Origin: Trematomus loennbergii
Taxonomy: Eukaryota > Chordata > Actinopteri > Perciformes > Nototheniidae
DNA: 64,000 bases
Reading direction: 5' to 3'
Assembly (NCBI GenBank): GCA_012861695.1
Contig: JAAOOA010000060.1
Coordinates: forward strand, 1,357,501 to 1,421,500
The number at the start of each line of letters is the position of its first letter. Position 1 is the stretch's first letter. The notes under the pieces are model-generated. The model was given only the letters and a program-made list of their open reading frames with translations. It was not told the origin of the DNA and did no database searches. This document shows positions 1 through 10,440 of this stretch, piece by piece. The position numbers were made by a program, and so were the translations under genes.

Positions 1-507
1 TCCTGTTTCTCACTTGAGGCCAGAAAAAGGCTAGTCACTGTGACCTTTTTACCTGTACTGGACTATGGTGATCTGATCTATATGAATGCACCTGCCAATT
101 GCCTGGTCAAGTTAGATGCCGCCTATCACAGTGCACTGAGATTTGTGACAAACTGTAAAGTATTAACCCATCACTGTACCCTGTATGCAAGGGCAGGTTT
201 GCCTTCACTAACTGTACGGAGGCTCAGTCACTGGTACATTTTTATATACAAAGCCATGTTAGGGAAACTTCCTTCCTACATCTGCTCCCTGATCTCACGG
301 CGAATTGTAAGTGGCTACTGCCTGAGATCGAATGCTGTGGTTTTATTAAATGTGCCAACTGCTAGGACTGTCTTAGGGAAGATAGCATTTAGATGCGCAG
401 CTCCGCTAACTTGGAACAGTCTGAGCAATTTGGTTCCGCTAAATGTTTTTAAAGCAAGGATAGATACTATCCAATCGGAAACTGTTGGAACCTGTAAATG
501 TTACTAG
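1..507 (+). pseudogene. LINE reverse transcriptase, C-terminal fragment
   Basis: The frame is open from the first base of the window to a TAG at 505-507, so the true start lies outside. Reverse transcriptase copies the LINE RNA at the insertion site. The visible residues form the thumb and C-terminal part that follows the catalytic core. Markers include VLDYGDLIYMNA near the start, a THHCTLYARAGLPSL block, and a PLTWNSL block near the end, all typical of the L2/CR1/Rex region downstream of the YADD motif. The YADD itself is not in the window. No stop interrupts this part, but it cannot act alone. I infer the group from these blocks only. Confidence 0.65.
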
Positions 508-678
508 CTATGTAAACTGTAGTCACTGTAAATATGCTGTATGATGTCCTTTTTTGTTTTTCTGTTATGTTTATATGTATTCATGTGGAACCTACTTGCA
601 GCAGGTCACCCTTGAAAAAGAGATCAATGATCTCAATGGGATTCACCTGCATAAATAAAGGTTTGAAATGAAATGAAA
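1..678 (+). mobile_element. LINE 3' end (L2/CR1/Rex-like group), 5' cut by window edge
   Basis: This is the last part of a non-LTR retrotransposon. It has the end of the reverse transcriptase ORF (open from base 1 to 507), then a short 3' UTR ending near 678. The 3' end has the sequence CTCAATGGGATTCACCTGCA followed by AATAAAGG and a short ATGAA repeat tail. Many fish LINEs of this group end in a short tandem repeat instead of poly(A). The exact clade is uncertain. Confidence 0.7.
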
Positions 679-744
679 GATTTTTTTTATCAGAACATGC
701 ATTTCTCCTCATTGTGAACATATATTGCACTCATGTTCAGAATA

Positions 745-1115
745 TATGGTACGTACATGGTCTTTTATAAATCTGAATATATAAGTGCATACATGTCCCC
801 ATATAATTGTGAATATATAGCGCATACATGTCCCCATATAATTGTGAATATATATAGTACATGTCCCCATATAATTGTGAATATATTCTGCATACATGTC
901 CCCATAAATCTGAATATATAGAGCATACATGTCCCCATATAATGTATATAGTACATACATGTCCCCATAATTGTGATATATATAGTACATGTCCCCATAT
1001 AATTGTGAATATATTCTGCATACATGTCCCCATATAATCTGAATATATAGAGCATACATGTCCCCATATATTTGTGAATATATATAGTACATGTCCCATA
1101 TAAATGTTAATATAT
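745..1115. repeat. Minisatellite, 30-35 bp unit, about 10-11 copies
   Basis: The core ACATGTCCCCATA recurs at about 791, 826, 859, 894, 927, 957, 987, 1022, 1056 and 1089, with a degenerate copy near 754. Spacing is 30-35 bp, set by variable AATTGTGAATATATAG-type fill. Long ORFs across it on both strands are translations of the repeat and are not genes. Confidence 0.9.
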
Positions 1116-1330
1116 AGTAAAATGTATGTTCACATATATACACAACCAATATATATATATATTTACATATATTACTCAATATATGGAAAGCGGCAATTAC
1201 TGATGTATTATCCCATATATTACAATATATTATCACAATATATTATTCAATATATATATATTGTAATATATTAACACAATATATTATTCTATATATCTTC
1301 AATATATTTTCAATATTTTTGTAGATATGA
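1116..1330. repeat. AT-rich simple and low-complexity sequence
   Basis: This stretch is rich in ATATATT motifs, with many short self-complementary blocks such as CAATATATATATTG. It continues the AT character of the minisatellite. I see no gene in it. The stretch 1331-1480 is also AT-rich and unassigned. Confidence 0.6.
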
Positions 1331-1483
1331 ATAAATATGTTTTTCATGTTGATTATTAATCAGTATCACTTGGTGTAGCCAACAGCAAGATTTCCTTTAT
1401 TAAATCTTTTCAATTAACCAGTAAATCAGAAAACAAAATAATGCAATATATTGACAGTTAATATATGGGGAAATATATTTTCT

Positions 1484-2339
1484 TTGCGTAAGGGTATTCC
1501 CATGCTGACGATCAAACAGGTGCTGGAATGTGTTCACCAGGACGACTGGTTCACTTCCATAAACCGGAAGCACATATACTTCCATGTAGCCTATCATCAT
1601 CCCGAAACTCAGGAAATTCCTGCGTTTCTCTTTTCAGGGAAATATCAGACCAGACAATCGTCTGCCGTTCGGATGTTCCCTGGCTCCTCGGATTTTTTCA
1701 AAGTGTATAGAAGGCTGGAGCCACTACACAGAGGAGGGATGAGAGAGTGTGGTTTATCTGGACGACCTGCTATTGCTGGCTCGCTCCAGGGAGGAAGTCG
1801 CTTTACAGACGTTACATCTCGTATCGCATCTGTCAAAGCTTGGTTTCCATAATGGATTTGAAGAAGAGCTGTCCTCTTCCCCCCCAGACATTCATTTATC
1901 TGCGAGTGGAATAAAACTCAGCCAGCAGAGCACGGCTCTCGCTGCAGCGAGTGGAGGAACTGACAGCTCCCTATCCAGCATGTCACATCCCACAGCGTGG
2001 TGACAGCCCTCTCCGTGATACAGCTGCTCAGCATGACGTCAGCTGATCACGTGGGGATTCCCGGGGTCTCCCCCACAGGAGGGGTCTCCAGAGGTGGTTC
2101 ATTCGCCCACGCACCGACCCCGTGCGTCAGAGGTAAATGTGCTGGAGCTGTTCTCCGGTTTGGGAAGTATTCCAGCACTTCGCCTCGTTGCTGTACAATC
2201 AACATGTGTTGATTCGCCCAGCCAACAGGCTACGGCAGCCTACCTCAATCGCCAGGGAGGAGTACGATCTGCGCAGCTTCTGAACGCAGCCAGGCGGCTG
2301 CTGTTCTGGGCGCGCACACACGTTGCTCCGTTGCTCTAA
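1484..2339 (+). pseudogene. DIRS reverse transcriptase and RNase H, frameshifted
   Basis: Pieces lie in several frames. The segment at 1490-1710 reads as the start of the palm (MLTIKQVLECVHQDDWF, then a damaged AYFH-like motif). The active-site region appears at 1749-1850 as VVYLDDLLLLARSREEVAL, with the YLDD form of the catalytic motif. RNase H-like sequence follows at 2128-2339, with AAYLNRQGGVRSAQLLNAAR, a block characteristic of DIRS RNase H. About 100 codons between the palm start and the YLDD motif are missing or scrambled. The enzyme would have copied the element RNA into DNA. It is not functional here. Confidence 0.7.
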
Positions 2340-2499
2340 TGTATATTCCCGGCGATTTGAACAGAGGTGCTCGCAGAGCGCAGCAGCCGTTTTATGCGAG
2401 GAGTACGGAGACTCAGACCTGTGTCATGCACACTGGCGGGTCACGCGCACTGGCGCCTCAGTGGGTTTTGGCTTTGGTGTTACGCGCACTAAGCAAAGC

Positions 2500-3135
2500 C
2501 CTTTTGAACCTTTAGATCAGGTTCCCCTTAAACTGTTATCAGCCAAAGTAGGCTATTACTTTTGGCTCTAATATCAGCGAAAAGGGTGAGTGATTGTCCG
2601 CTCTCTCTGTGGCTCCGTCATGTCTCCGGATCCAAGGAGATGGCAGTTCAGCTGGTTTACGCCCTAAACCCGGCATCATGCCTAAGGCTAAGGTCATCAC
2701 AAACTCTTTTAGGTCAAGAGTGATCACCCTGGCTGGCTTCTTTCCCCCTCCTCACAGGTCGGAGGAAGAAGCCACGTCTCATCTCAGCTGTCCTGCTATG
2801 TGGCGTGCACGGCTGCCTTGCGCCGTTCTCAGCGCCTGTTTGTGCATTATAGAGAGCGCTCGATAGGGCAGTCTCTATCTGCACAACGGCTGTCACACTG
2901 GCTGTGTGAAGCTGTGTCACATATGTCTCCGCTGGGGTGGATCCCCCGGAGAACATCAATGCGCACTCCACCAGAGGAATTTTTCCTCCTCCACGGCTTT
3001 GCACGAAGGAATGTCAGTGGAAGACATTTGCACTGCTGCATCTTGGTCTTCCCCCTGTTCATTTATTCAATTGTATTTGAGGGATGTCTCCCTTTCCTCT
3101 CTGATGCACCTGTGCTGAGTGTCCTGTCAGAGTGA
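2500..3135 (+). pseudogene. DIRS tyrosine recombinase, frameshifted
   Basis: Three overlapping frames together resemble the DIRS recombinase. The N-terminal part is at 2594-2800 (VITNSFRSRVITLAGFF), then TAALRRSQRLFVHYRER near 2806-2850. The conserved HxxR box reads AHSTRG at about 2960-2978, and a late AASWSSPCSFIQLYLRD block lies near 3040-3080, where the Tyr would be the nucleophile. These parts are in different frames, so at least two frameshifts separate them. The enzyme normally joins circular element DNA to the host genome by strand exchange. The order RT, RNase H, recombinase matches the family. Confidence 0.7.
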
Positions 3136-3365
3136 GTGACGTCAGGGATCCAGCTGTGCGCCTCTCTCCTGCCTCTCGGCACACGGAGAGTGGCCTGTAT
3201 TTCCCTCTTATGAGAGGGACGTCCCCCTTTTTCCCCTGACACATTTCGTACGGAATGTCTTGTCAGAGTGAGTGATGTTGGGGACCCAGCTGTGCGCTCT
3301 CCTGCCTGTCTATCTACACGCAGAGAGCTGCTATTCCCCCTCCTTTCTGTCACTGGGCAAAGTGT
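3118..3365 (+). repeat. Imperfect ~138-bp tandem duplication downstream of the recombinase
   Basis: TGTCCTGTCAGAGTGAGTGA at about 3119 recurs as TGTCTTGTCAGAGTGAGTGA at about 3257. The similarity continues through CCAGCTGTGCGC and a CTCTCCTGCCT block. It lies in the untranslated region of the DIRS element. Confidence 0.65.
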
Positions 3366-3623
3366 GACCTTCGTCTCTACTTTTTCACAGCGGCAGGGTT
3401 GTATTATTCCCAGCCTCGTCCCCTCATGGAAAATATTCATGTTATGCTATTAGGGACTGTGATGCGCCATTCGCATGGCGCAAAGGGCATGGGTTGTTAT
3501 CTGAGCAGGTGTGTCTGTGCTTCTAGTACCGGGGCGACCCAGTGGGGCGCAGACTACATCTTGCTTCGCCCTTAACCCAATAGCGATAGCCTTAGAGGGC
3601 GAAGCCATATACGAAATAGAACT

Positions 3624-3916
3624 GAAGTTACTTACTGTAACTCCAGCTTCTATGAGTATAGGCGTAGCCCTCTAAGTGCTGGGCCCCACTGGCTCCACGA
3701 ATAGCTGAAGAAAAGTTATTTTGTATGGGAGCAGATTGTCGGGCCTCCTTCCTATTTATACCGGAAGGGAGCCCGAGGGTGGGGCCCACCTTGCGGGCGG
3801 GCGTGGACTACAAGTGTTTCAGTGCTGCGCGGGTGCGCAGGGGGATTACCCAATAGCGATAGCCTTAGAGGGCTACGCCAATACTCATAGAAGCTGGAGT
3901 TACAGTAGGTAACTTC
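3624..3916. repeat. DIRS terminal inverted repeat pair, 53-bp arms
   Basis: Bases 3624-3676 and 3864-3916 are reverse complements over 53 bases with about two mismatches. A shared core reads CTTAGAGGGCTACGCC. About 187 bases separate the arms. In addition, CCAATAGCGATAGCCTTAGA occurs as a direct repeat near 3574 and 3850. This mix of inverted and split direct repeats is the expected end structure of a DIRS element. Confidence 0.8.
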
Positions 3917-3955
3917 AGGTTTGTTTTTGTTTTTTTAGCCCCTCATGCTATAATC

Positions 3956-4790
3956 ATGTGTATTTTCTCCATTCCTGTTCATGTGTCTTCTCGCAATTAT
4001 TACTGGCCCTGTGTATCTCCTAATCGATATCACCGGCCTGCTCTCGTCTATCCCACATGCTCTACTGCGATCCAACAGCTAGTTACAGGTGGCCTGTGGA
4101 ACTGCCAGTCAGCTGTTCCTAAGGCTGACTTCATCTCTGGCTACGCTTCCCTGCAGTCTCTGGATTTCCTTGCTCTCACTGAGACCTGGATTACTCCATC
4201 CAACACATCCACCCCAGCAGCTCTCTCCACAGCATATTCCTTCACCCATACACCCAGACCCACAGGCAGAGGAGGTGGCACTGGTCTCCTGCTCTCTCCC
4301 AAATGGAGCTTTCCCTCTACCAACTTCCTAACTTCACTCCTTCCACCTTTGAATTCCACGCCGTTACTGTAACCCATCCTATACAATTAACCATTGTTGT
4401 TCTCTACCGTCGCCATGGGGGACTTCTTGGAGGAATTAGATAATCTCCTCTCACACATCCCTGAAACTGGCCCTCCCGCTGTACTTCTCTGAGACTTTAA
4501 CCTCCAGACAGGGAAGATATCGGAACTAACATCTCTTTTAACCGCCTTTGCTTTCTCACTGTCTCCATCCCCACCAACTCATGAAGCTGGCAATGTCCTT
4601 GATCTCATATTCTCAAGGAACTGCACTACTTCTAACCTCTCTGTAAACCGCTTCACACATCTGATCACTTTTTTCATTTTCATTCTCTCTACCCCTTTCC
4701 AAACATAACAAACTAATCTCTTCTAATTCTGCACCTGCCCGCCGTAACCTTCGTTCCCTCTCCCCCTCTCCCCCTCTACCTTTACCTCAT
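3956..4790 (+). pseudogene. L2 endonuclease domain, broken
   Basis: An open stretch at 3956-4372 includes GGLWNCQSAVPKADFISGYA, LDFLALTETWITP and GRGGGTGLLLS, matching the apurinic-type endonuclease at the N-terminus of L2 ORF2. The ETW motif carries a catalytic Glu. After 4372 the reading continues only with shifts: an IVVLYRR-like block at about 4390, and a damaged DFN region near 4490 where a stop precedes the expected Asp-Phe-Asn. The endonuclease normally nicks the target DNA to prime reverse transcription. This copy is dead. Confidence 0.7.
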
Positions 4791-4827
4791 CGGCACCTCT
4801 ATTGTTTCCCTGACTCAGACTGCAAGG

Positions 4828-5450
4828 AATCTGGGTGTGACCCTAGATAACAAACTGTCCTTCACTGCAAACATCGCTGCTACAACCCGCTGCTGCAGAT
4901 ACACTCTTTACAACATCAGGAGGATACGTCCCCTCCTGACCAGAAAGCGACGCAGCTTCTGGTCCAGGCTCTCGTCATCTCACGCCTAGACTACTGCAAC
5001 TCCCTCCTGGCTGGTCTACCTGCATGTGCCATCCGACCTCTGCAGCTCATCCAGAATGCAGCGGCTCGTCTGGTCTTCAACTTTCCAACATTTTCCCACA
5101 CCACGCCGCTCCTCCGCTCCCTTCACTGGCTTCCAGTAACTGCTAGAATCCACTTCAAGACAATGGTACTTGCGTACCATGCTGCGAATGGATCTGGCCC
5201 TTCCTACATCCAGGACATGGTTAAACCATACACCCCAGCACGTGCACTCCGCTCTGCATCAGCCAAACGGCTCGCTGCACCCGCACTGCGAGGGAGACCC
5301 AAGTTCCCATCAGCAAAAACACGCCGGTTTGCTATCCTGGCTCCAAAATGGTGGAATGAGCTCCCCATTGAAATCAGGACAGCAGAAAGCTTACACATCT
5401 TCCGGCGCAGACTGAAAACTCATCTCTTTCGACTCCACTTCGAGCGATAG
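4828..5450 (+). pseudogene. L2 reverse transcriptase, C-terminal part
   Basis: The segment begins with RNLGVTLDNKLSFTANI near 4828. A frameshift follows near 4945, and the frame is then open from about 4958 to the stop at 5448-5450. Blocks include SRLDYCNSLLAGLPA, LRSLHWLPV and APKWWNELPIEIR, all typical of the region after YADD in L2 RT. The catalytic core is missing, so no activity is expected. Confidence 0.75.
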
Positions 5451-5780
5451 AATTACTAACAAAGAATTACTAACAAAGCACTTATATACTAACAAAGGAC
5501 TGGCTTATCTAAAGCCAGTTGAGTAGCACTTGAAATATTTTGGCTCTATGAAACCTGATGTACTTATATGATTCTGTTTTCTTCAAGTTTGTATCTTCTT
5601 GGTCGAATGCACTTATTGTAAGTCGCTTTGGATAAAAGCGTCAGCTAAATGCAATGTAATGTAATGTAAAGCTACGCTGTGTGTTGTCTGGGTTTGCCTG
5701 AGCTGCCGCGAGTTTTGGTCGCACAGTGATGATACTTATACCGCTGGAATCTGTGGAATCTCAGCTTTATATATCTTGTT

Positions 5781-6174
5781 GGTACCACTTTACAATAAGA
5801 CCCTTATAAAGGGTTTATAATTAGGTTGTAAACACTTTATTAATTATTAAGAACCATTTATAAACCATTCTAACATAGTTTTCATACATCAACACAGGCT
5901 CACTATTTGGCAAGATGACTAAGCCTTATATTGGCACTAGCTTACTTTGTCTTCTTCATCAGCCAGCATCCTTTGTATCTGTTGTTCACTGAGTTGATTC
6001 TCCCCCCATCCATCTTGATGTTTCTTGGCATCTCTTTATGACCATTTATTTATGAGTTACTAATATTTATAACTGCCAAAAGGGAGCCTTGTAAAGTGTA
6101 AAACAAATCACCATTTATTAATGAGTTACTACCATTATAATTTGTCTTAAGTTATATTAAACCTTAAAGTGTTG
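5781..6174. mobile_element. Probable MITE with GTAACACTTTA-type ends
   Basis: The left end reads GGTACCACTTTACAATAAG at about 5781, and the right end reads AACCTTAAAGTGTTGC near 6160-6174. A further match, CCTTGTAAAGTGT, lies at about 6087-6099. Such ends, with an AT-rich interior of TTATAAAC motifs, are common in fish non-autonomous DNA elements. I could not find a clear target duplication. The flanks 5670-5780 and 6175-6325 hold no recognised gene. Confidence 0.4.
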
Positions 6175-6326
6175 CATAAATAGGGCGTGGTCACATTGAG
6201 TGACAGGTCATTCCAGTGACAGCTGTTGTTAGCTTCCTGTCTCTCTGCTCGCAGCTCCGTGATGCTACAGGGGCTCAGCCTGCTCAACTCATCCGGGGAA
6301 CATAACTTGAACTCGGCCGTGTTTCA

Positions 6327-9060
6327 ATCAAATCAAATCAAATCAAGTTTTATTTATATAGCACATTTTTAAACGATTTTTGGTCGAGCCAAAGTGCTGT
6401 ACATATAATAAAAATACCTTACAGTAAAGACACTTTACAGCAAATACAACAGCACAGTTTGTGCAGAATATCAGTATGAGAAAACGACACCCTCTGTCCT
6501 TAGACCCTCACATCGTACAAGGAAAAACTTCCGGAGAAAAACCCACAGTTTAAAGGGGAAATGGGAGAAACCTCAGGGAGAGCAACAGAGAAGGGATCCC
6601 TCTCCCAGGACGGACAGACGTGCAATAGATGCCGTGTGTAAATCAAAGAGACAATACATTTTACAGCGTAGGTAGGTAGACCGAATGTTAGGAAATGCAT
6701 GTGTCTATAATAAGAAGATGAATCCACGAAGATGTCAACAACAATCCTGTGGGAGCCATCAGGAAGCAGCATGACGAGAGCCAGGCAGGACCGCAGAGAC
6801 AGGCCCAGCCACGACCCGAAGTCCACGACTTAATCCAGAACTCAGGATAGGGGATCCAGGGCACAGGACCACAGCAAGAGGATCAGCCTCGACTCCGGAT
6901 CCCGGCGTCGATATAGACACAAAAGAAGACAAATTTGGCTGGGTTAATCGGAACATGAGAGTACATAGACACAGACAGACAGAAGGAAGAACAAGCACTC
7001 CCTTAGGATAGGTTACGGGAAAAGGGTAGCAAGTAAGAGAGTAAGAAAGAGAGGTGGAGAGGCACACACAGGGAACAAGGTCCCCACTGGAGCCTTAGTT
7101 GGAATTGATGAGAGGTAGGGAGGTAAGCTGTGAATACGGCCATAACATCCCCGGCCTGGATAAGCCACTCTGCAAACCTGTTTCCCTATAATAAAACCTC
7201 GAAAGGTCAGAGAGGGAAAAGGTTTTTGGATAAAGAGAGGATAGAAAGAATCGATTACAGGAGTAGAGAATATGAGAAGTAGAGAGAGACAAGATTTAGA
7301 AGAATGAGTAGTAGTAATAACCTCAGTTTTAAATATAAGATCCAAGTTTTAGGATTTAAGTGAAAGAGCAAGAACCAAAATGTAGGTGAAGAGGCATAGC
7401 GTATCTACGTCAATGCAGTCTTATTAGATTATTTATCAGCTATAAGCTTTATCAAAAAGGAAGGTCGTAAGCGTACTCTTAAAACGGATAGGCTGTCGGC
7501 CGCCCGAACACAAACTGGAAGCTGATTCCACAGAAGTGGAGCTTGATAAGAGAAGGCTAGAAGGCCAGAGAAGAAGTGAGTTTTAAGTGTTGATTTAAAA
7601 ACCCCTAGGGTCTGGGCCGACCTCACATGGAGGGGCAGAGTGTTCCAGAGCCTGGGGCCCGCTGCTACGAATGCTCGGTGCCCTCGGGTTTTGAGCCTGG
7701 TCTTGGGCACTATCAGCAGCAGCTGGTCAGCCGACCTTAAGGCTCTGGCTGGGTGTAGCGATGGAGGAGTTTCGGCTATATAGGCCGGAGCCAGCCACCA
7801 TTTAGGGCTTTGAAAACAAATAAAAGGAGTTTAAAATCAATTCTGAACCGAACTGGAAGCCAGTGTAGTGAGGCCAGAATTGGGTGTGGCCAGTGAGAAG
7901 ACGTGCAGCTGCGTTCTGAACTAGCTGCAGGCGTCTAATTGAGGCCTGTCCATACCCACATACAGAGCGTTGCAGTAATCCAGTCTCGAGGTAACAAAGG
8001 CATTAATAACCCTTTCTCGGTCTTTAAAAGATAAAAACGACTTGGTCTTGGTCAATAGTCGTATTTTAAAAAAGCAGGTGAGGGTGAGGAAGTTTTGGCT
8101 CAGCCAGGATTTGATCTCTGTTAAGCAGTCCATCAGCTGCTGTAGTGAGTTGACATTTTGATTGAGGGCAGATAGATCTGTACATCATCAGCGTAACAAT
8201 GGAAGGGGATATTGTGTTTTGTGAGAATTGAACCTAGGGGCATGGAGTATGTATAGTAGAAAAAGGATGGGGCCCAGGATCGAGCCTTGGGGAACCCCAC
8301 AGGTAAGAGGGGCTTTAGCAGAGGAGAAGGCACCTAGCTGCACTGAGAAGCTACGGTCTGTCAGGTAAGACCTGAACCATGCAAGGGCAGAGCCTGTGAT
8401 GCCAGCGGACTGTCAAGCCGTGACAGCAGGATGCTATGGTCCACAGTGTCAAAGGCAGCAGTCAGGTCTAACAGCCAGGACAGCTGGGCTACCTGAGTCG
8501 GCGGCTAGGAGCAGATCATTAAAAACTCTTAAAAGGGCTGTTTCAGTGCTGTGCATGGGTTTGAAGCCAGACTGAGACTTTTCGTGGATGCCATGCGTGG
8601 TTAAGAACGACTGTAGCTGGACATAGACTACTCACCCAGGGCTTTAGATAAAAAGGGTAGCTGGGAAATGGGCCTAAAATGTGCGAGAATGGAGGGATCG
8701 AGATTTTTCTTTTTAAGTATTGGCTACACCACGGCATGTTTGAAGACGGCTGGGACACATCCTGAGCTAAGAGAGGTGTTTACAAGCAATAAAACACTTG
8801 CTCCAACTGATTCAAAAACATCTCTAAGAAAGCGAGAGGGAATGCTGTCTGAGGTGCAGTTGTCGGCCGCAGGTGCTTGACTACATCCGAGAGAGAAGAT
8901 AGGGATGCAGGCTCAAAGTGGTCGAGGACAGCAGGCACAGAAAAGGAGCAGGATCTGGGGTAGCATTAGTGTGGGCTAGCCTCAGAACAGATATTTTTTC
9001 GATAAAAAATGTAAGAAATGTATCACAGAGAGTAGTCGATGGCACAATTGGAGAAGCATC
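6327..9060 (-). mobile_element. L2/Rex-like LINE, 5' truncated, minus strand
   Basis: On the minus strand this reads RT core, RT C-terminus, about 1.1 kb of 3' UTR, then a (TTTGA)n-type tail at 6327-6350. The 3' UTR contains AAAGGACAGAGG-like and GTGCTATATAAATAAAACTT-like features that recur at 37.8-38.2 kb on the plus strand and, diverged, at 17.7-18.6 kb. The 5' end stops near 9060, where retroviral sequence begins on the other strand. Several frameshifts are present. Confidence 0.75.
7429..9040 (-). pseudogene. LINE reverse transcriptase, broken
   Basis: On the minus strand the RT runs from about 9040 to 7429. A finger-palm start near 8700 reads KKNLDP..FRPIS in a shifted frame, then [12 protein letters not shown] at about 8430-8460, which carries the first catalytic Asp. 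[15 protein letters not shown] and [10 protein letters not shown] follow in shifted frames near 8280-8400, then [12 protein letters not shown] at about 8165-8200, the YADD motif. CLTEIKSWLSQNFL and SRLDYCNALYVGMDRPQLD lie at 7921-8133. The C-terminus (7429-7710) has two consecutive W-N-x-L-P blocks. Multiple frameshifts and a short deletion after SQNFL make it inactive. Confidence 0.75.
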
Positions 9061-9196
9061 ACAGGATTAATGATCGAGTTGAGGACATTAACCTCTTAAG
9101 CACGGCGGTCCCCCCCTCAGCTCGAGTTCAGGGCGTTCTGATCTACCCCACAACTGTGAAGATGTCGCAGAAAAAGACCTCAAACTCAGAGAAGAC

Positions 9197-9592
9197 ATGG
9201 CAACAGAACCTCTACCAAACGCCGAGCTAACAATCTACAGTGATGGATGTTACTACAAGGGACCTGACGGGAATGTTGCATCCTATGCGGTGGTGCTACA
9301 AGAGGGAAACCAGATGACAACACTCGAAGCAGAAATAATTACTCAACCAGCCTCTGCTCAACTGGCAGAGATAATTGCACTAACAAAAGCTTTACAAATG
9401 GCAGAAGGGGAAACAAGTAACATCTATACAGACTCTGCATATGGACATGGAGCGGTACATGTGGATGGACCACAATGGATGAGAAGAGGATTCCTCACCA
9501 CGGCCCACACCCCAGTAAAACATGCCACGGCACTCCAAGAACTGCTGAAAGCAGTGCTACTCCCTGCACAAGTTTGCAGTAATGAAGTGTAA
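9197..9592 (+). pseudogene. Retroviral RNase H domain
   Basis: A 131-codon open frame carries the three acidic positions expected of RNase H: YSDG near residue 15, a Glu in the QLAEI segment near residue 58, and YTDS near residue 78. The domain cleaves RNA in RNA-DNA hybrids during reverse transcription. Spacing and surrounding blocks (ALTKALQMAEG) resemble gammaretrovirus-type pol. The ORF ends at a stop at 9590-9592, where the domain should continue to its last Asp. Weak similarity continues in another frame. The ATG at 9197 is a chance start inside a larger polyprotein. Confidence 0.7.
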
Positions 9593-9597
9593 ATTGC

Positions 9598-10240
9598 AAA
9601 AGGAAATGACGCCGCAGACGCCGCAGCAAAGAAAGCTGGAGGATGCACAAACCAAATGTTGGTAGTACAGACTACTTCCATCCCAGAACTAACTGAAGAA
9701 GACATAAAGAAAATACAAGAAAAGGCAGGACCGTATGAACAGAACCAGTGGCTAATAGGCGGAGCCACAAACAAGGAAGGAAACATGGAGATCACATGAC
9801 AGACGTCTAGTTGCACCTGCAGAGCTCTGTCACCTGTTGATGAAGCACATGTCAGCAAGAAAATCACCCAAAGAAAATTGAACACCTCTGGTGGCACCCT
9901 TACATGAAGGCTTAGTAGAAAACTATGTGCATGAATGTGAAGTTTGTAATGCCACAATAATCAACGACCATACAAGTGCCCAACGGGAAACTACCCGTAC
10001 CAGATGCCCCTTCAAGGAAATCACAATAGATTTTACTGATATGGGAGCTGAAAACGGGTTAGGGGTACAGATAGCTGTTAGTCATGGTAGATAGATTCAC
10101 GAAGTGGGTAGAAGCTATCTCCTGCAAAAATGAAAATGCAAAATCAGTTGTGAAATGGTTAGAAACTAACTAATAACTCGCTATGGGGTCCCCAGACATA
10201 TTAAGTCGGATAATGGCTCCCACTTTAACAATCTTCAGCC
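9598..10240 (+). pseudogene. Retroviral integrase, N-terminal zinc region and start of catalytic core
   Basis: The frame at 9891-10094 contains a Cys-x2-Cys pair (ECEVC) of the HHCC zinc domain. It is followed by a conserved ITIDFTDMG block, where the Asp would be the first of the DDE triad. Further on, in shifted frames, are segments resembling DRFTKWVEA and RYGVP..SDNG, the region of the second catalytic Asp, near 10,090-10,220. Integrase inserts viral DNA into the host genome. The Glu of the triad and the C-terminal domain are not seen. Stops and frameshifts make this a relic. Confidence 0.65.
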
Positions 10241-10440
10241 CACCTCACTATCCATTAGAACACAAAACATCGCTAATTCGGAAAAATGTTCCTTATTACC
10301 AAAATAATCAAATGCCAGAACAACGGCCCCCCCCACAGACAACATATGGCCGAAATGTAACTCCATAGCAGTATCCAGACCAGCCCCCATCATTGATATG
10401 ACAGGGACTATAACATCTGAGTTTATCATCCGGGCGATCA

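Larger units (their letters stand above)
1484..3917 (+). mobile_element. DIRS-like tyrosine-recombinase retrotransposon, 5' truncated
   Basis: The order on the plus strand is reverse transcriptase, RNase H, tyrosine recombinase, then a tail with inverted and split direct repeats. DIRS elements use a tyrosine recombinase instead of an integrase and have such terminal repeats instead of LTRs. No matching left terminal repeat is seen near 1480, so the 5' end (gag and left repeat) is missing. All coding parts are broken by frameshifts. The next element, an L2 LINE, begins directly after it. Confidence 0.75.
3918..5669 (+). mobile_element. L2 (Maui-like) LINE, internally deleted
   Basis: It contains an endonuclease-domain fragment, then directly the C-terminal part of the reverse transcriptase, then a 3' UTR. 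The 3' end has AAGTCGCTTTGGATAAAAGC followed by a (TGTAA)n tail ending near 5669. This tail is characteristic of fish L2 LINEs and of the tRNA SINEs that borrow it. The region that should hold the RT core, including the YADD motif, is absent, so a deletion lies near 4790-4820. Confidence 0.8.

Noticed and set aside
709..1236. ORFs of 60-175 codons with repeating Tyr-Ile-x-Asn-Tyr-Met-Gly-Thr-Cys text
   Set aside because: They are translations of the minisatellite, in overlapping frames, with no family match.
2130..2170. LELFSGLGS segment resembling a DNA cytosine methyltransferase motif
   Set aside because: It lies in the DIRS RNase H region, with the frame shifting right after. The following AAYLNRQGG block fits RNase H.
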